Positions 15,834 through 23,539 of a stretch of 24,345 nt of DNA are shown piece by piece. Under the pieces are notes generated by a model, which ran no database searches, was not told the origin of the DNA, and saw only the letters and a program-made list of their open reading frames with translations. The DNA comes from JAFLUQ01 sp964551215 (GTDB lineage Bacteria > Bacillota > Clostridia > UMGS1883): positions 1-24,345 of the forward strand of contig CAZKBV010000024.1 in the NCBI GenBank assembly GCA_964551215.1, written 5' to 3'. Positions within the stretch are counted from its first letter, which is position 1. Each line of letters starts with the position of its first letter. The translations under genes were made by a program, and so were the position numbers.

Positions 15834-15910
15834 TATAATACGGACAGGCTTCTCTGCCGTATAAAAGGCATATTATACAATAAGACTTTATTAAAGGAAG
15901 GTAAAGCAAG

Positions 15911-16813
15911 ATGTCAGCTAAAAAAACAATATTTACCGGATCGGGCTGCGCGTTGATAACGCCCTTTACCAACACGGGCATAAATTACGAAGCTTTGGAC
16001 AAATTGGTTGAATTTCAAATAGAAAACGGCACCGACGCCATAATCGCCTGCGGTACTACCGGCGAGGCCGCGACAATGGACGATAGGGAGCATCTCAGCG
16101 CCATTGAAAGAGTGGTTAAAAGAACCGACGGGCGAATTCCGGTTGTTGCCGGAACGGGAAGCAATGACACCCGCCACGGCATAGAACTGAGCAAATCGGC
16201 CCAAGCTCTCGGCGCGGACGCCCTGCTTCAGGTGACGCCTTACTACAATAAGGCCACTCAGGACGGCCTTATAAAGCATTTCTCCGCCATTGCCGACAGC
16301 GTGGATATTCCCATAATTCTTTACAACGTTCCCTCAAGAACCGGCTGTTCCATTGCCCCGTCAACCCTCAGCGTTTTGGCGGATCATCCGAAAATTGCCG
16401 CCATAAAGGAGGCCGGCGGAAATATTGCCATAACCGCCAAGATGATGAGTATGTGTATCGACAGGATAGATTTTTACAGCGGCAACGATGATATGAATGT
16501 GCCTATATGCTCTCTCGGCGGCAAGGGGACTATTTCCGTTCTCGCCAACGTTGCCCCCAAGGAAAGCCATGAAATGCTGGCAAAGTGCCTTGAAGGGGAC
16601 TACGCGGCGGCAAGCCGTATGCAGCTTGAAGCCATAGAGCTTATCGACGCTCTGTTCTGCGAGGTAAACCCCATCCCCGTAAAAACCGCGATGCGGCTTA
16701 TGGGCTTTGACGCGGGGCTGCTGAGACTGCCTCTTTCCGAGATGAATGAGGCGGATTTGAACATCCTTAAAACCGCAATGAAAAATTACGGAATTCCGAT
16801 TAAGGAAGCTTAA
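15911..16813 (+). CDS. dapA: 4-hydroxy-tetrahydrodipicolinate synthase
   Basis: DapA condenses pyruvate with aspartate semialdehyde, the first committed step towards diaminopimelate, lysine and dipicolinate. This is a TIM-barrel class I aldolase. Key residues are visible: the GTTGE loop (Thr49, Thr50), TPYYNK, Tyr138 in ILYNVPSRTG and the Schiff-base lysine Lys166 in AAIKEAGGN. The length is 300 aa. Related N-acetylneuraminate lyases share the fold, but the GTTGE motif, Arg143 in NVPSRTG and the neighbouring dapB support DapA. AAGGAAGG at 15894-15901 lies 9 bases before the ATG. It is the first gene of a two-gene operon with dapB, 49 bases apart, under a consensus promoter. Confidence 0.97.
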   Translation: MSAKKTIFTGSGCALITPFTNTGINYEALDKLVEFQIENGTDAIIACGTTGEAATMDDREHLSAIERVVKRTDGRIPVVAGTGSNDTRHGIELSKSAQALGADALLQVTPYYNKATQDGLIKHFSAIADSVDIPIILYNVPSRTGCSIAPSTLSVLADHPKIAAIKEAGGNIAITAKMMSMCIDRIDFYSGNDDMNVPICSLGGKGTISVLANVAPKESHEMLAKCLEGDYAAASRMQLEAIELIDALFCEVNPIPVKTAMRLMGFDAGLLRLPLSEMNEADLNILKTAMKNYGIPIKEA

Positions 16814-16862
16814 AAAAGGATAATCCCTCCGTGGCGGGCATAAAACAAAGGAGCTGTATCAA

Positions 16863-17621
16863 ATGACAAATATAATCCTTGTGGGCTGTAACGGAAAAAT
16901 GGGGCAGGTGGTCTGCCGCATAGCCGAAAGCGACCCGGATGTTAAAATCTCCTGCGGCATAGATATAAGCGGAGAAAGAAAGAATGATTTCCCCGTATAT
17001 ACCGAATTTAACAGCGGCGTCAAAGGCGACTGCGTAATCGACTTTTCTCACCCCTCCGCGCTTGCGGCGACGCTGGAATACGCGAAAGCCGCAAGGATAC
17101 CGGCTGTTATTGCCACTACGGGCTTTGACGAAGCCCAGAAGGAGGAGCTTCGAGCGGCGTCGGAAAGCGCGCCGATATTCTTTTCAGCAAATATGAGCCT
17201 CGGAGTCAATCTTCTCATACAGCTTGTACAAAAGGCCGCCGAACTTTTGGAGGACGGCTTTGACATCGAAATTGTGGAAAAGCACCACAATCAAAAAATC
17301 GACGCTCCGAGCGGAACCGCCTTGGCAATCGCCGACGCCGTAAGCGAAGTCCGCAAAACGAAAAGCGAATATGTCTACGATCGCCACAGCGTCCGCAGAA
17401 AGAGAGGCAGAAATGAAATCGGCATACATTCCGTAAGAGGCGGCACTATCGTAGGGGAACACAGCGTTATCTTTGCGGGGTTGGATGAGGAACTGGAAAT
17501 AAAGCACCGTGCCAGCAGCAAGGAAATTTTTGCCGCCGGAGCGGTAAAGGCCGCTAAATTTATGGTCGGGAAGTCGCCGGGAATGTATAATATGCAGGAT
17601 CTTGTGAGGAAAGAAAGCTGA
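16863..17621 (+). CDS. dapB: 4-hydroxy-tetrahydrodipicolinate reductase
   Basis: DapB reduces the DapA product with NAD(P)H in the diaminopimelate pathway. The N-terminal Rossmann motif is VGCNGKMG (residues 7-14), followed by IDFSHP (59-64) and the ATTGF loop (84-88). The substrate-binding signature EKHHNQKIDAPSGTA includes His141, His142 and Lys145. GIHSVRGG and GEHSVIFAG follow, as in the family. The 252-aa length is normal. AAGGAG near 16848-16853 is the ribosome binding site. The gene ends the dapA-dapB unit and is followed by a long stem terminator shared with the convergent regulator gene. Confidence 0.97.
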   Translation: MTNIILVGCNGKMGQVVCRIAESDPDVKISCGIDISGERKNDFPVYTEFNSGVKGDCVIDFSHPSALAATLEYAKAARIPAVIATTGFDEAQKEELRAASESAPIFFSANMSLGVNLLIQLVQKAAELLEDGFDIEIVEKHHNQKIDAPSGTALAIADAVSEVRKTKSEYVYDRHSVRRKRGRNEIGIHSVRGGTIVGEHSVIFAGLDEELEIKHRASSKEIFAAGAVKAAKFMVGKSPGMYNMQDLVRKES

Positions 17622-17661
17622 TGGCGCGCCTTAGAACGCCATTAAAAATTCAAAATACGAT

Positions 17662-17707
17662 AAAAGCTCTCGAAATTAACCTTTTTTGGCGAATTTCGGG
17701 AGCTTTT
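17662..17707. terminator. Bidirectional terminator hairpin between dapB and the S24 regulator
   Basis: AAAAGCTCTCGAAATT (17662-17677) and AATTTCGGGAGCTTTT (17692-17707) pair over 16 bp with a single T.G pair and a 14-base loop. The AAAA/TTTT ends provide T-stretches on both strands for the convergent genes. Confidence 0.8.
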
Positions 17708-17717
17708 CAATTCTGTT

Positions 17718-18374
17718 TTATCTGTCTTTTATGCCCAAATCCTCAAAAAATCTGACTGAATAAATTACCTTCCCAAGTATGCGCACGTTTCTTTCCAAAT
17801 TTGTCAGAAGATCCGTCACAGGGCCGGGCAAATCCTTTGCGGGGCCTTCGGCCATAATCCACATAACGTTCTTTTTGCGGTGATAGCGGCGGATTACATT
17901 TTTATCTCCCACACGGGCGATAACTATATCGCCTTCATCAGCCGTTGCCTGGCGACGAACTATCGCCGCGTCTCCCGGGAAAAGCCGAGCCTCCTCCATA
18001 GAGGCGTCGTTAATCATAACCGCGAAATATTCTCTTTTGTCGGAGGAGTCAACATCTATGCACAGTCTGCCCAGAACATACTCCAAAGGGTAGTAGGGCT
18101 TAATGTATTCCGCGTCCTTAAGGACAAATATGTATTTCGGCGCCTCAACATCGGTTGAGGCGCGTTTCTCCCCGGTAAGCTCTTCGGGCGTCATGCCGCT
18201 GAGCAGAGAAAACCGCTCCAGCACCGCTCTGGGCGGAATGAGTCCGTTTTCCGCCATAAAGTCCATTATTCCGGGCTGAAGCCCGAAAACAACGTCCATA
18301 TCCTTAAGCCTAAGACCGCAGGTGTTTCCGCAGTCCCTTATAATATTCCAAAGTCTGTCGGTCTCGCAATACAT
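17718..18374 (-). CDS. XRE-like / S24-domain regulator with altered catalytic dyad
   Basis: The C-terminal half has the S24 (LexA/CI/UmuD) fold: YFAVMINDASMEEARLFPGD with the serine at Ser125, then DEGDIVIARVGDKNVIRRYHR and VRILGKVIYSVRFF. In LexA and UmuD the catalytic lysine lies 37 residues after the serine; here that position (162) is arginine, in VIRRY instead of VKR-type sequence. No Ala-Gly cleavage site is evident in the linker (about 68-90). The N-terminal 65 residues are helical (LKDMDVVFGLQPGIMDFMAE) and resemble an XRE helix-turn-helix. It is therefore probably a DNA-binding repressor that does not self-cleave; not the housekeeping LexA. 218 aa. AGGAGG at 18381-18386 sits 6 bases before the ATG and overlaps the stop codon of the upstream permease gene. 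Confidence 0.75.
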   Translation of the reverse strand: MYCETDRLWNIIRDCGNTCGLRLKDMDVVFGLQPGIMDFMAENGLIPPRAVLERFSLLSGMTPEELTGEKRASTDVEAPKYIFVLKDAEYIKPYYPLEYVLGRLCIDVDSSDKREYFAVMINDASMEEARLFPGDAAIVRRQATADEGDIVIARVGDKNVIRRYHRKKNVMWIMAEGPAKDLPGPVTDLLTNLERNVRILGKVIYSVRFFEDLGIKDR

Positions 18375-18384
18375 ACTTTTCCTC

Positions 18385-19299
18385 CTAAATAACAGACATA
18401 AGCCGATAAATTACGGGAAGGCTCACGGCGGAAAAGACCGTGGTTATAAATATTATTTCCGCCGCGTATTCCGTGTCGAGCTTATATTCGGACGCGATTA
18501 CGGCGAAAATGGTCTGGCATGGCATAGCCACTTGAAAAATCAATGCTCCCCGAGCGGCTTCGCTTAAGTCTATATGCCGGAGAACAAGCATCATAAGCAC
18601 CGGAGCTACTAACATCTTGACCGCCGTCAATATGTATATCTGGGGCTTTTTAAGAGCGCCCTTAAAGCTTATTCCCGCAAGGGTGGCACCTATAAACATC
18701 ATGGAAAGCGGCGTTGTGGCGCTGCCGACGGCGCTGAAGGTTTCGTTAAGAAGGGACGGGAGCCTGACGCCGAGAATAAGCATTGTCAGCGATACGGCGA
18801 AAATCACCGTGCAGGGATTGAGCAGATGCTTAAGACTTTTAAGCCCCTTTTCGCCGCTTACGGAGGCTACGCCGAATGTCCACAGCATGGAGTCGTTGGC
18901 GATGGCGTAAAACACGGCGAAAAATATTCCCGCGTTGCCGAAAAGAGCCTGCACCAAAGGATAGCACAGAAACACCACATTGCCGAAGGTTCCTAAGCAT
19001 ACGTGAACGGGAGTCCGCTTTTCGTCGAGTTTAAAAATCTTTGCGGTGACTATTCCCGCCAACGCAAGAAAAGCCATAGCACCGAAAGCCAAAGCGACAA
19101 CAACGAAGGCTTCTCCGGCCGTTTCGCGGCTTACGGTTTGCCCTGTTACGCTGGTGAGTACAAGCAGGGGAAGGGTTACGTTTTTGATAAGCTTGCTTGT
19201 CCTTTCGCAAAGCTTGTCAACATACGCGGTCTTTTCGCACAGAAAGCCTATCAGTATCATAATTCCGAGGTAAAATATTTTTGAGTATATTACCGCCAT
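18385..19299 (-). CDS. AEC (auxin efflux carrier) family permease
   Basis: An integral membrane transporter of the AEC family; bacterial members carry small organic acids such as malate or malonate, and the substrate here is unknown. The 304 aa contain about ten hydrophobic segments. Family landmarks are LIKNVTLPLLVLTSV in the N-terminal half, GNVVFLCYPLVQALFG, ATTPLSMMFIGATLAG and FQVAMPCQTIFAVIASEY near the C-terminus. AAAGGA at 19312-19317 is 12 bases before the ATG, longer than usual, but another in-frame start is not available. It follows rodA by 23 bases and runs into the S24 regulator gene, so the three may form one transcript. The pairing with the regulator suggests the regulator may control it, which is inference. 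Confidence 0.88.
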   Translation of the reverse strand: MAVIYSKIFYLGIMILIGFLCEKTAYVDKLCERTSKLIKNVTLPLLVLTSVTGQTVSRETAGEAFVVVALAFGAMAFLALAGIVTAKIFKLDEKRTPVHVCLGTFGNVVFLCYPLVQALFGNAGIFFAVFYAIANDSMLWTFGVASVSGEKGLKSLKHLLNPCTVIFAVSLTMLILGVRLPSLLNETFSAVGSATTPLSMMFIGATLAGISFKGALKKPQIYILTAVKMLVAPVLMMLVLRHIDLSEAARGALIFQVAMPCQTIFAVIASEYKLDTEYAAEIIFITTVFSAVSLPVIYRLMSVI

Positions 19300-19322
19300 T
19301 TACATAGTCAGTCCTTTGCGCC

Positions 19323-20432
19323 TTAAATGTCAAATTTAGTTCGCCGCCGCCTTGTTACAACGCTTTGCACAAGACCTATTGCCCCGCAACAGGTTATCAT
19401 GCTGCTGCCGCCGTAGCTTATAAACGGCAGAGGAATTCCCGTTATAGGCAGCAGCCCCACGCACATTCCTATGTTTTCAAGGGTGTGGAAAAACAGCATT
19501 GCCCCCACTCCCGTACAAAGAAACATACCGAAGGGGTCGTGACTGCTGTCGGCGGCGTCCTTAAAGCAGCGCAGGATTATAAGAAACAAAAGCAGCGTTA
19601 TAACCGCGCACCCAAGGAAGCCGAATTCCTCGCCGATGGACGAGAAAATAAAATCCGTTTGCCGTTCGGGAAGATAGCCGTACTGCGTCTGGGGACCCTT
19701 TAAATATCCCCTGCCGAATATGCGTCCGCTGCCGATTGCCAGCTTGGACTGCAAAACGTGGTATCCCGTGCCGGTAGGGTCGCTTTCCGGATTTAAAAAG
19801 CTTAAGATTCTCCCCCTCTGTATAGGATTGAGCAGCAGCCATACAATGGGGGACGCCAACGCGAAGGCACCTATGGCACCGAATACATATTTAAGGCTTA
19901 TTCCGGCAAAAAATATGCTTACGGCGAATATTACCGCGAAAACCATTGCCGTTCCGAAATCCGGCTGAAGCAGCACGAGAAGCATATAAATTCCGAGGTG
20001 AATAAGCAGAAAAAGCAGAGTTTTGGGCTTGTTTATAGTGTCCTTTGCCTTTGAAAGATGGCACGACAGGGTTATTATGAAGCATAATTTTGCCGGCTCC
20101 GCGGGCTGAAGGTTTATCGGGCCGAGCGATATCCAGCCCTTGGTGCCGCCTCTGGAGCTGCCGATTACCAGAACCGCGCCCAGAATAATAACCGCCGCGC
20201 CGAAAAATACATATCTGAGCTTGTACAAATAGCTGTAATTAAAAAAGGTCAGCGCCGTCATAAGCCCCATTCCCAAAAGAAATGCCGCCGACTGCACAAT
20301 AACGTATTTGTAGTGGCCGTCCAAAGACGCCGTCGCGCTGTTTATGGCAATTATTCCGCACAAGGACGCCAGTACCGCGTAAATCAAAAGAGAAAAGTCC
20401 ACCGTGTCCGAAAAAAGGCCCTTTTTTTCCAT
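19323..20432 (-). CDS. rodA: SEDS glycosyltransferase RodA
   Basis: A SEDS-family peptidoglycan polymerase for lateral wall synthesis, working with a class B PBP encoded elsewhere. It is a multi-spanning protein with the family motifs LLQPDFGTAMV, LNPESDPTGTGYHVLQSKLA split by a loop, TDFIFSSIGEEFGFLG and PITGIPLPFISYGGSS. RodA is favoured over FtsW/SpoVE by the compact 369-aa length and the GRIFGRGYLKGPQTQ segment, but these paralogues are close. I set the start at ATG 20432 because AAAAGGAGG (20441-20449) lies 8 bases upstream and the promoter at 20464-20492 would start transcription near 20457. The longer frame beginning at 20498 starts upstream of that promoter. Confidence 0.9.
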   Translation of the reverse strand: MEKKGLFSDTVDFSLLIYAVLASLCGIIAINSATASLDGHYKYVIVQSAAFLLGMGLMTALTFFNYSYLYKLRYVFFGAAVIILGAVLVIGSSRGGTKGWISLGPINLQPAEPAKLCFIITLSCHLSKAKDTINKPKTLLFLLIHLGIYMLLVLLQPDFGTAMVFAVIFAVSIFFAGISLKYVFGAIGAFALASPIVWLLLNPIQRGRILSFLNPESDPTGTGYHVLQSKLAIGSGRIFGRGYLKGPQTQYGYLPERQTDFIFSSIGEEFGFLGCAVITLLLFLIILRCFKDAADSSHDPFGMFLCTGVGAMLFFHTLENIGMCVGLLPITGIPLPFISYGGSSMITCCGAIGLVQSVVTRRRRTKFDI

Positions 20433-20440
20433 TTGCTCCG

Positions 20441-20449
20441 CCTCCTTTT
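20441..20449 (-). promoter_or_regulatory. Shine-Dalgarno that decides the rodA start
   Basis: AAAAGGAGG on the minus strand, 8 bases ahead of ATG 20432. The upstream in-frame ATGs at 20456 and 20498 have no comparable site. Confidence 0.8.
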
Positions 20450-20463
20450 CAAGCATATATTTT

Positions 20464-20492
20464 ATTGTATCAAACTCCGGCGTTTTTTTCAA
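20464..20492 (-). promoter_or_regulatory. Predicted sigma-A promoter of rodA
   Basis: On the minus strand TTGAAA (20487-20492), 17 bases, TACAAT (20464-20469); one mismatch per box. It gives a short leader of about 25 bases before the chosen rodA ATG. Confidence 0.75.
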
Positions 20493-20565
20493 GTACATTT
20501 AATAAAAAAGCCGCGTAAATTTTGCCGGATTGTAAATGACGGGCGGCGCTTATCCGAAAAACGCC

Positions 20566-20648
20566 AAAAAAACGTCAGAGCGTGAAAGTGTTAAACCAAT
20601 CCGCCCCCATTCAAGGAGCAAATAGTTTTACGCAAACACGCTCTGACG
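20566..20648 (-). terminator. Terminator of htrA with an elaborate long hairpin
   Basis: On the minus strand CGTCAGAGCGTG and CACGCTCTGACG (20637-20648 and 20573-20584) form a perfect 12-bp stem, followed directly by seven T (20566-20572). The 52 bases between the arms are unusually long for a terminator and contain a second, imperfect stem GTAAAAC/GTTTAAC separated by a 5x5 internal loop. It lies 44 bases after the htrA stop. Confidence 0.75.
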
Positions 20649-20692
20649 CTGTATGAAGATAAAGAAGGAGAAGGATGAAGAAATAGATGAAA

Positions 20693-21955
20693 TCAGTTTA
20701 TAAGCGCCGAGCTGTCCTCGCCGAGGGTTACCTCAATCGACATACTCTGGCCGTTACGGTCAATGCCCAAAGTGACAACGTCTCCGGCAACGTGCTGATC
20801 CCTTATCTGGTTAAGCTCGGTAGAGGTCTTTACTTCGGTTCCGTCTATGGAAAGGATAATGTCGCCCCTCTGTATGCCGGCCTCGGCCGCCGCGCCTCCG
20901 GCAGTCACGCCCATAACGTACAGGCCGTGATCTACGGGAAGATTGTTATAATAGGCTATTTCCGAGGATATGGGCTGTACGGTCACTCCGATAAGAGGAC
21001 GCCCCTTGACATAGCCGTAGTTGATTATATCCGTAACGATAGGCTTTACTTCATTTATCGGTATCGCGAAGCCTAAGCCCTCGCTGGAGCTTCCGCTTGA
21101 GCTGGAAGCGATTTTGACGCTGTTGATGCCTATTACCTCGCCGTACTTGTTTATAAGCGCGCCGCCGCTGTTGCCGGGATTAATGGCGGCGTCGGTTTGG
21201 AGCAAGGTCATTTCGCGGTCGTCTACCTTGACGGTTCTGTTTTTGCCGCTGATAATGCCCTGAGTGACGGTGCCGAAAAGCTCGTCCCCCAAGGGATTGC
21301 CTATGGCGATGGCCCTTTCGCCGACCTCAACCTTGTCGCTGTCTCCGAGAACGGCGACTCTCATGTTGTCAATAGGCTCTATTTTCAACACAGCCAAATC
21401 GGTCTGTTCGTCACCGCCTATAAGCTCGGCGGTGTATTCGTCGCCGTTGTTGAATTTGACGGTTATATCCTGAGCCTCGTCAATAACATGGTAGTTTGTT
21501 ACGATATGCCCTTGGTCGCTGATTATAATTCCGCTGCCGCTGGAAACTCCCTGCTGTGTTCCGAAAAAGCTCTGGTAATTCACCTTGCAGGATATTCCCA
21601 CTACAGCCGGACCTACCATCTGGGCTATTTCCTCGGTGGAAAGTTCTTCCCCCGTCTGGGCGGAGATGTCGGTGCTGACCTTGGTGGCGGAAGCGGTGGA
21701 CTGACTGCCGCCGCCCTGATATATGGTGGTAACGGCGGAGCTTTTATGGTTTAAGGAATATATGCCCAAAACAGCCGTTGTGGAAATAAGGCTTCCGGCA
21801 ACAGCTCCGCAGATGATGCCTGTGATAAGCTTGCCATGCCCTTTTTTCTTTGGGCTTTTTGGCTTGAGCACGCTTTCGGTGTATACGGGCCGGCTCTGCG
21901 ATTCGGGAGCCGAAGGCTCTTCTTCGTTCCAGTTGAACTCGTTGTAATCTGTCAT
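20693..21955 (-). CDS. htrA: HtrA/DegP-type membrane-anchored serine protease with PDZ domain
   Basis: A trypsin-like S1C protease for quality control of exported proteins. Residues 1-42 are a charged cytoplasmic tail, about 43-67 a membrane anchor, and about 70-105 a Ser/Thr/Gly-rich linker. The protease domain has His156 in IVTNYHVID, Asp186 in QTDLAVLKI and Ser263 in NPGNSGGAL. One PDZ domain follows (about 325-415: RPLIGVTVQ to GDVVTLGIDRNG, including AGIQRGDIILSIDG). The 420-aa layout matches Firmicute HtrA-like proteases. I chose ATG 21955 because AAAGGA (21965-21970) lies 9 bases upstream; a longer TTG start at 21973 would include that site in the coding region. It follows the two-component genes on the same strand and ends at a strong terminator. 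Confidence 0.94.
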   Translation of the reverse strand: MTDYNEFNWNEEEPSAPESQSRPVYTESVLKPKSPKKKGHGKLITGIICGAVAGSLISTTAVLGIYSLNHKSSAVTTIYQGGGSQSTASATKVSTDISAQTGEELSTEEIAQMVGPAVVGISCKVNYQSFFGTQQGVSSGSGIIISDQGHIVTNYHVIDEAQDITVKFNNGDEYTAELIGGDEQTDLAVLKIEPIDNMRVAVLGDSDKVEVGERAIAIGNPLGDELFGTVTQGIISGKNRTVKVDDREMTLLQTDAAINPGNSGGALINKYGEVIGINSVKIASSSSGSSSEGLGFAIPINEVKPIVTDIINYGYVKGRPLIGVTVQPISSEIAYYNNLPVDHGLYVMGVTAGGAAAEAGIQRGDIILSIDGTEVKTSTELNQIRDQHVAGDVVTLGIDRNGQSMSIEVTLGEDSSALIN

Positions 21956-21996
21956 CACTATCAATCCTTTCAATGACTTTTTGTTTTTATGAGCAT

Positions 21997-22002
21997 ATTA
22001 TA
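21997..22002 (-). promoter_or_regulatory. Possible -10 box of an htrA promoter
   Basis: A perfect TATAAT on the minus strand in the 105-base gap between the kinase gene and htrA. The -35 region at 16-18 bases distance (ATATTT) is poor, which could mean an activated promoter or chance in AT-rich DNA. Confidence 0.35.
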
Positions 22003-22060
22003 AAATACAATTATTAAGCAAATATGAACTCCGTTTTAAACTTTATTTAAAAGACGGGGC

Positions 22061-23539
22061 TTATTTTTTGTCCTTCTGGGAGGACTTCATATTCACCTTA
22101 TCCAATGTAAAGGTGAATCTTGTGTACTCCCCTTCCTTGCTTTCGGCCCATATTCTGTTGTTATGCTGGTTTATTATGGTTTTTACAAGATAAAGCCCCA
22201 AGCCTACGCCTTTTTTGTCCATACTGCGGCTCTTGTCGGTTTTGTAAAACCTTTCCCATATATGGCTCAGGTCGTTTTCGCTTATTCCGTCGCCGGAATT
22301 TTCTATGCTCACCTCAACCTTTTGATCCTTTACGACGCTTTTTATGCGTATGACGCCGCCCTCCGGAGAAAACTTTATCGCGTTGTCCATAAGATTCATA
22401 ATAACCCTGTATATGGAATCCTCCGCACCGTTTACATAGCTTTTATCGTACATAAATTCGGCTTCCACGTCTATGTTTTTGTCGGTTATGGCCTGCTCAT
22501 AGCTGATAATGCCCTTACGGATAAGCTCGTTTATATCAAAGGGCTTCATTACAAGCTTGGTTTTCCCGCTTTCAAGGCGGCTTGTTTCCAGAAGGTCTGT
22601 CACAAGACGGCTGAGCCGCTGAGTTTCGCTTAGGACGATGCCGAGATATTTGCCCTGATCCTCCTTGGCGATTGTTCCGTCGATTATACCCTCCACAAAA
22701 CCGCTTATTATGGTCATGGGAGTTCTCAGCTCGTGGGATACATTGCTGACGAAGCTGCTTCTTGTGTCGTCTATTTCCTTCAGCGCGTCGGTCATGTGGT
22801 TAAAGCTGGAGATAAGCTCCCCCAGCTCGTCGGTGGAATCATAGCAGACCTTTTTTGTAAAGTCCCCGCCGGCCACGGCCTTTGCCGCGGAATTAAGCTT
22901 GCTTATGGGGCGGGCGATACGGCGGGAAAGAACGAATGAAAACAGGAACGCAAGTATCAGGGCTACTATCTGAGAAACAAAAAACATACTCATAAGGCCG
23001 TCTCTCGCCTGACGAACTTGGGGCATCGGTCTGGAAACCGCAACCGCGCCCCACACAGAGCTGTCGCCGTTAATTTCCACCTCTATCGGCTCCATGGAAA
23101 GCATTGAGTCGGAGATATAGCCCTGAGCCTTCTTGTGGGAAACAGCTTCGTTTACCTTTTCTCCGTTGAGAGCCTTTTCAATATATTTGGAATCTATCTT
23201 TTCATAGGCGCCGTTCTTCCCGTTTTCGGCGCCCCCGCCGCCGGAGCTGTAGGCCACAAGCTCCTGACGGGAGTCAAAAATTACTATTGAACAGCCCTCG
23301 TTGCGGCTCTGAGAGTCGATATACTTTTGAAACATAAGCCATGAGGTTTCGTTGCTGTCAAAAATAATCTGCTCGGAAAAATCGGCCACGTGTTCCGCAA
23401 GGCGGGAAAGCTCCTCGCTTTGGCTTTTCGTTATATATGTTCCCAGCTGAGTGAACACAAGGGCCGTGGTCATAACGGAGGAAATGAGGATTATGGCTAT
23501 GGTGGTGGTAAATATTTTCGCGAACAGCGTTTTACCCAA
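22061..23539 (-). CDS. Two-component sensor histidine kinase
   Basis: A transmembrane sensor kinase, 492 aa. TM1 is at about residues 9-31 and TM2 at about 181-205, enclosing an extracytoplasmic sensor region of about 150 aa with a Gly-rich loop near 99-106. A HAMP domain follows (about 203-258, RRIARPISKLNSAAKAVAGG). The HisKA motif is FVSNVSHELRTPMT with phospho-acceptor His269. The ATPase domain has NLMDNAIKFSPEGG (N box), ENSGDGI (G1), ERFYKTDKSRS (F box) and KGVGLGLYLVKTI (G2). No PAS domain is visible. The start is TTG 23539, overlapping the last codons of the response regulator gene by 8 bases, with GAGGTG 7 bases upstream. The ligand is unknown; linkage to htrA points to envelope stress. 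Confidence 0.94.
   Translation of the reverse strand: MGKTLFAKIFTTTIAIILISSVMTTALVFTQLGTYITKSQSEELSRLAEHVADFSEQIIFDSNETSWLMFQKYIDSQSRNEGCSIVIFDSRQELVAYSSGGGGAENGKNGAYEKIDSKYIEKALNGEKVNEAVSHKKAQGYISDSMLSMEPIEVEINGDSSVWGAVAVSRPMPQVRQARDGLMSMFFVSQIVALILAFLFSFVLSRRIARPISKLNSAAKAVAGGDFTKKVCYDSTDELGELISSFNHMTDALKEIDDTRSSFVSNVSHELRTPMTIISGFVEGIIDGTIAKEDQGKYLGIVLSETQRLSRLVTDLLETSRLESGKTKLVMKPFDINELIRKGIISYEQAITDKNIDVEAEFMYDKSYVNGAEDSIYRVIMNLMDNAIKFSPEGGVIRIKSVVKDQKVEVSIENSGDGISENDLSHIWERFYKTDKSRSMDKKGVGLGLYLVKTIINQHNNRIWAESKEGEYTRFTFTLDKVNMKSSQKDKK

Noticed and set aside
15834..15910. Lysine riboswitch ahead of dapA
   Set aside because: The leader is about 70 nt from a perfect promoter; an L-box needs well over twice that and its conserved core is not seen.
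17718..18374. Housekeeping LexA
   Set aside because: The catalytic lysine position is arginine, the cleavage site is missing and the N-terminus is XRE-like, not the LexA winged helix.
20433..20498. Longer N-terminus of RodA starting at 20498
   Set aside because: That start has no ribosome binding site and lies upstream of a good promoter whose transcript would begin near 20457.
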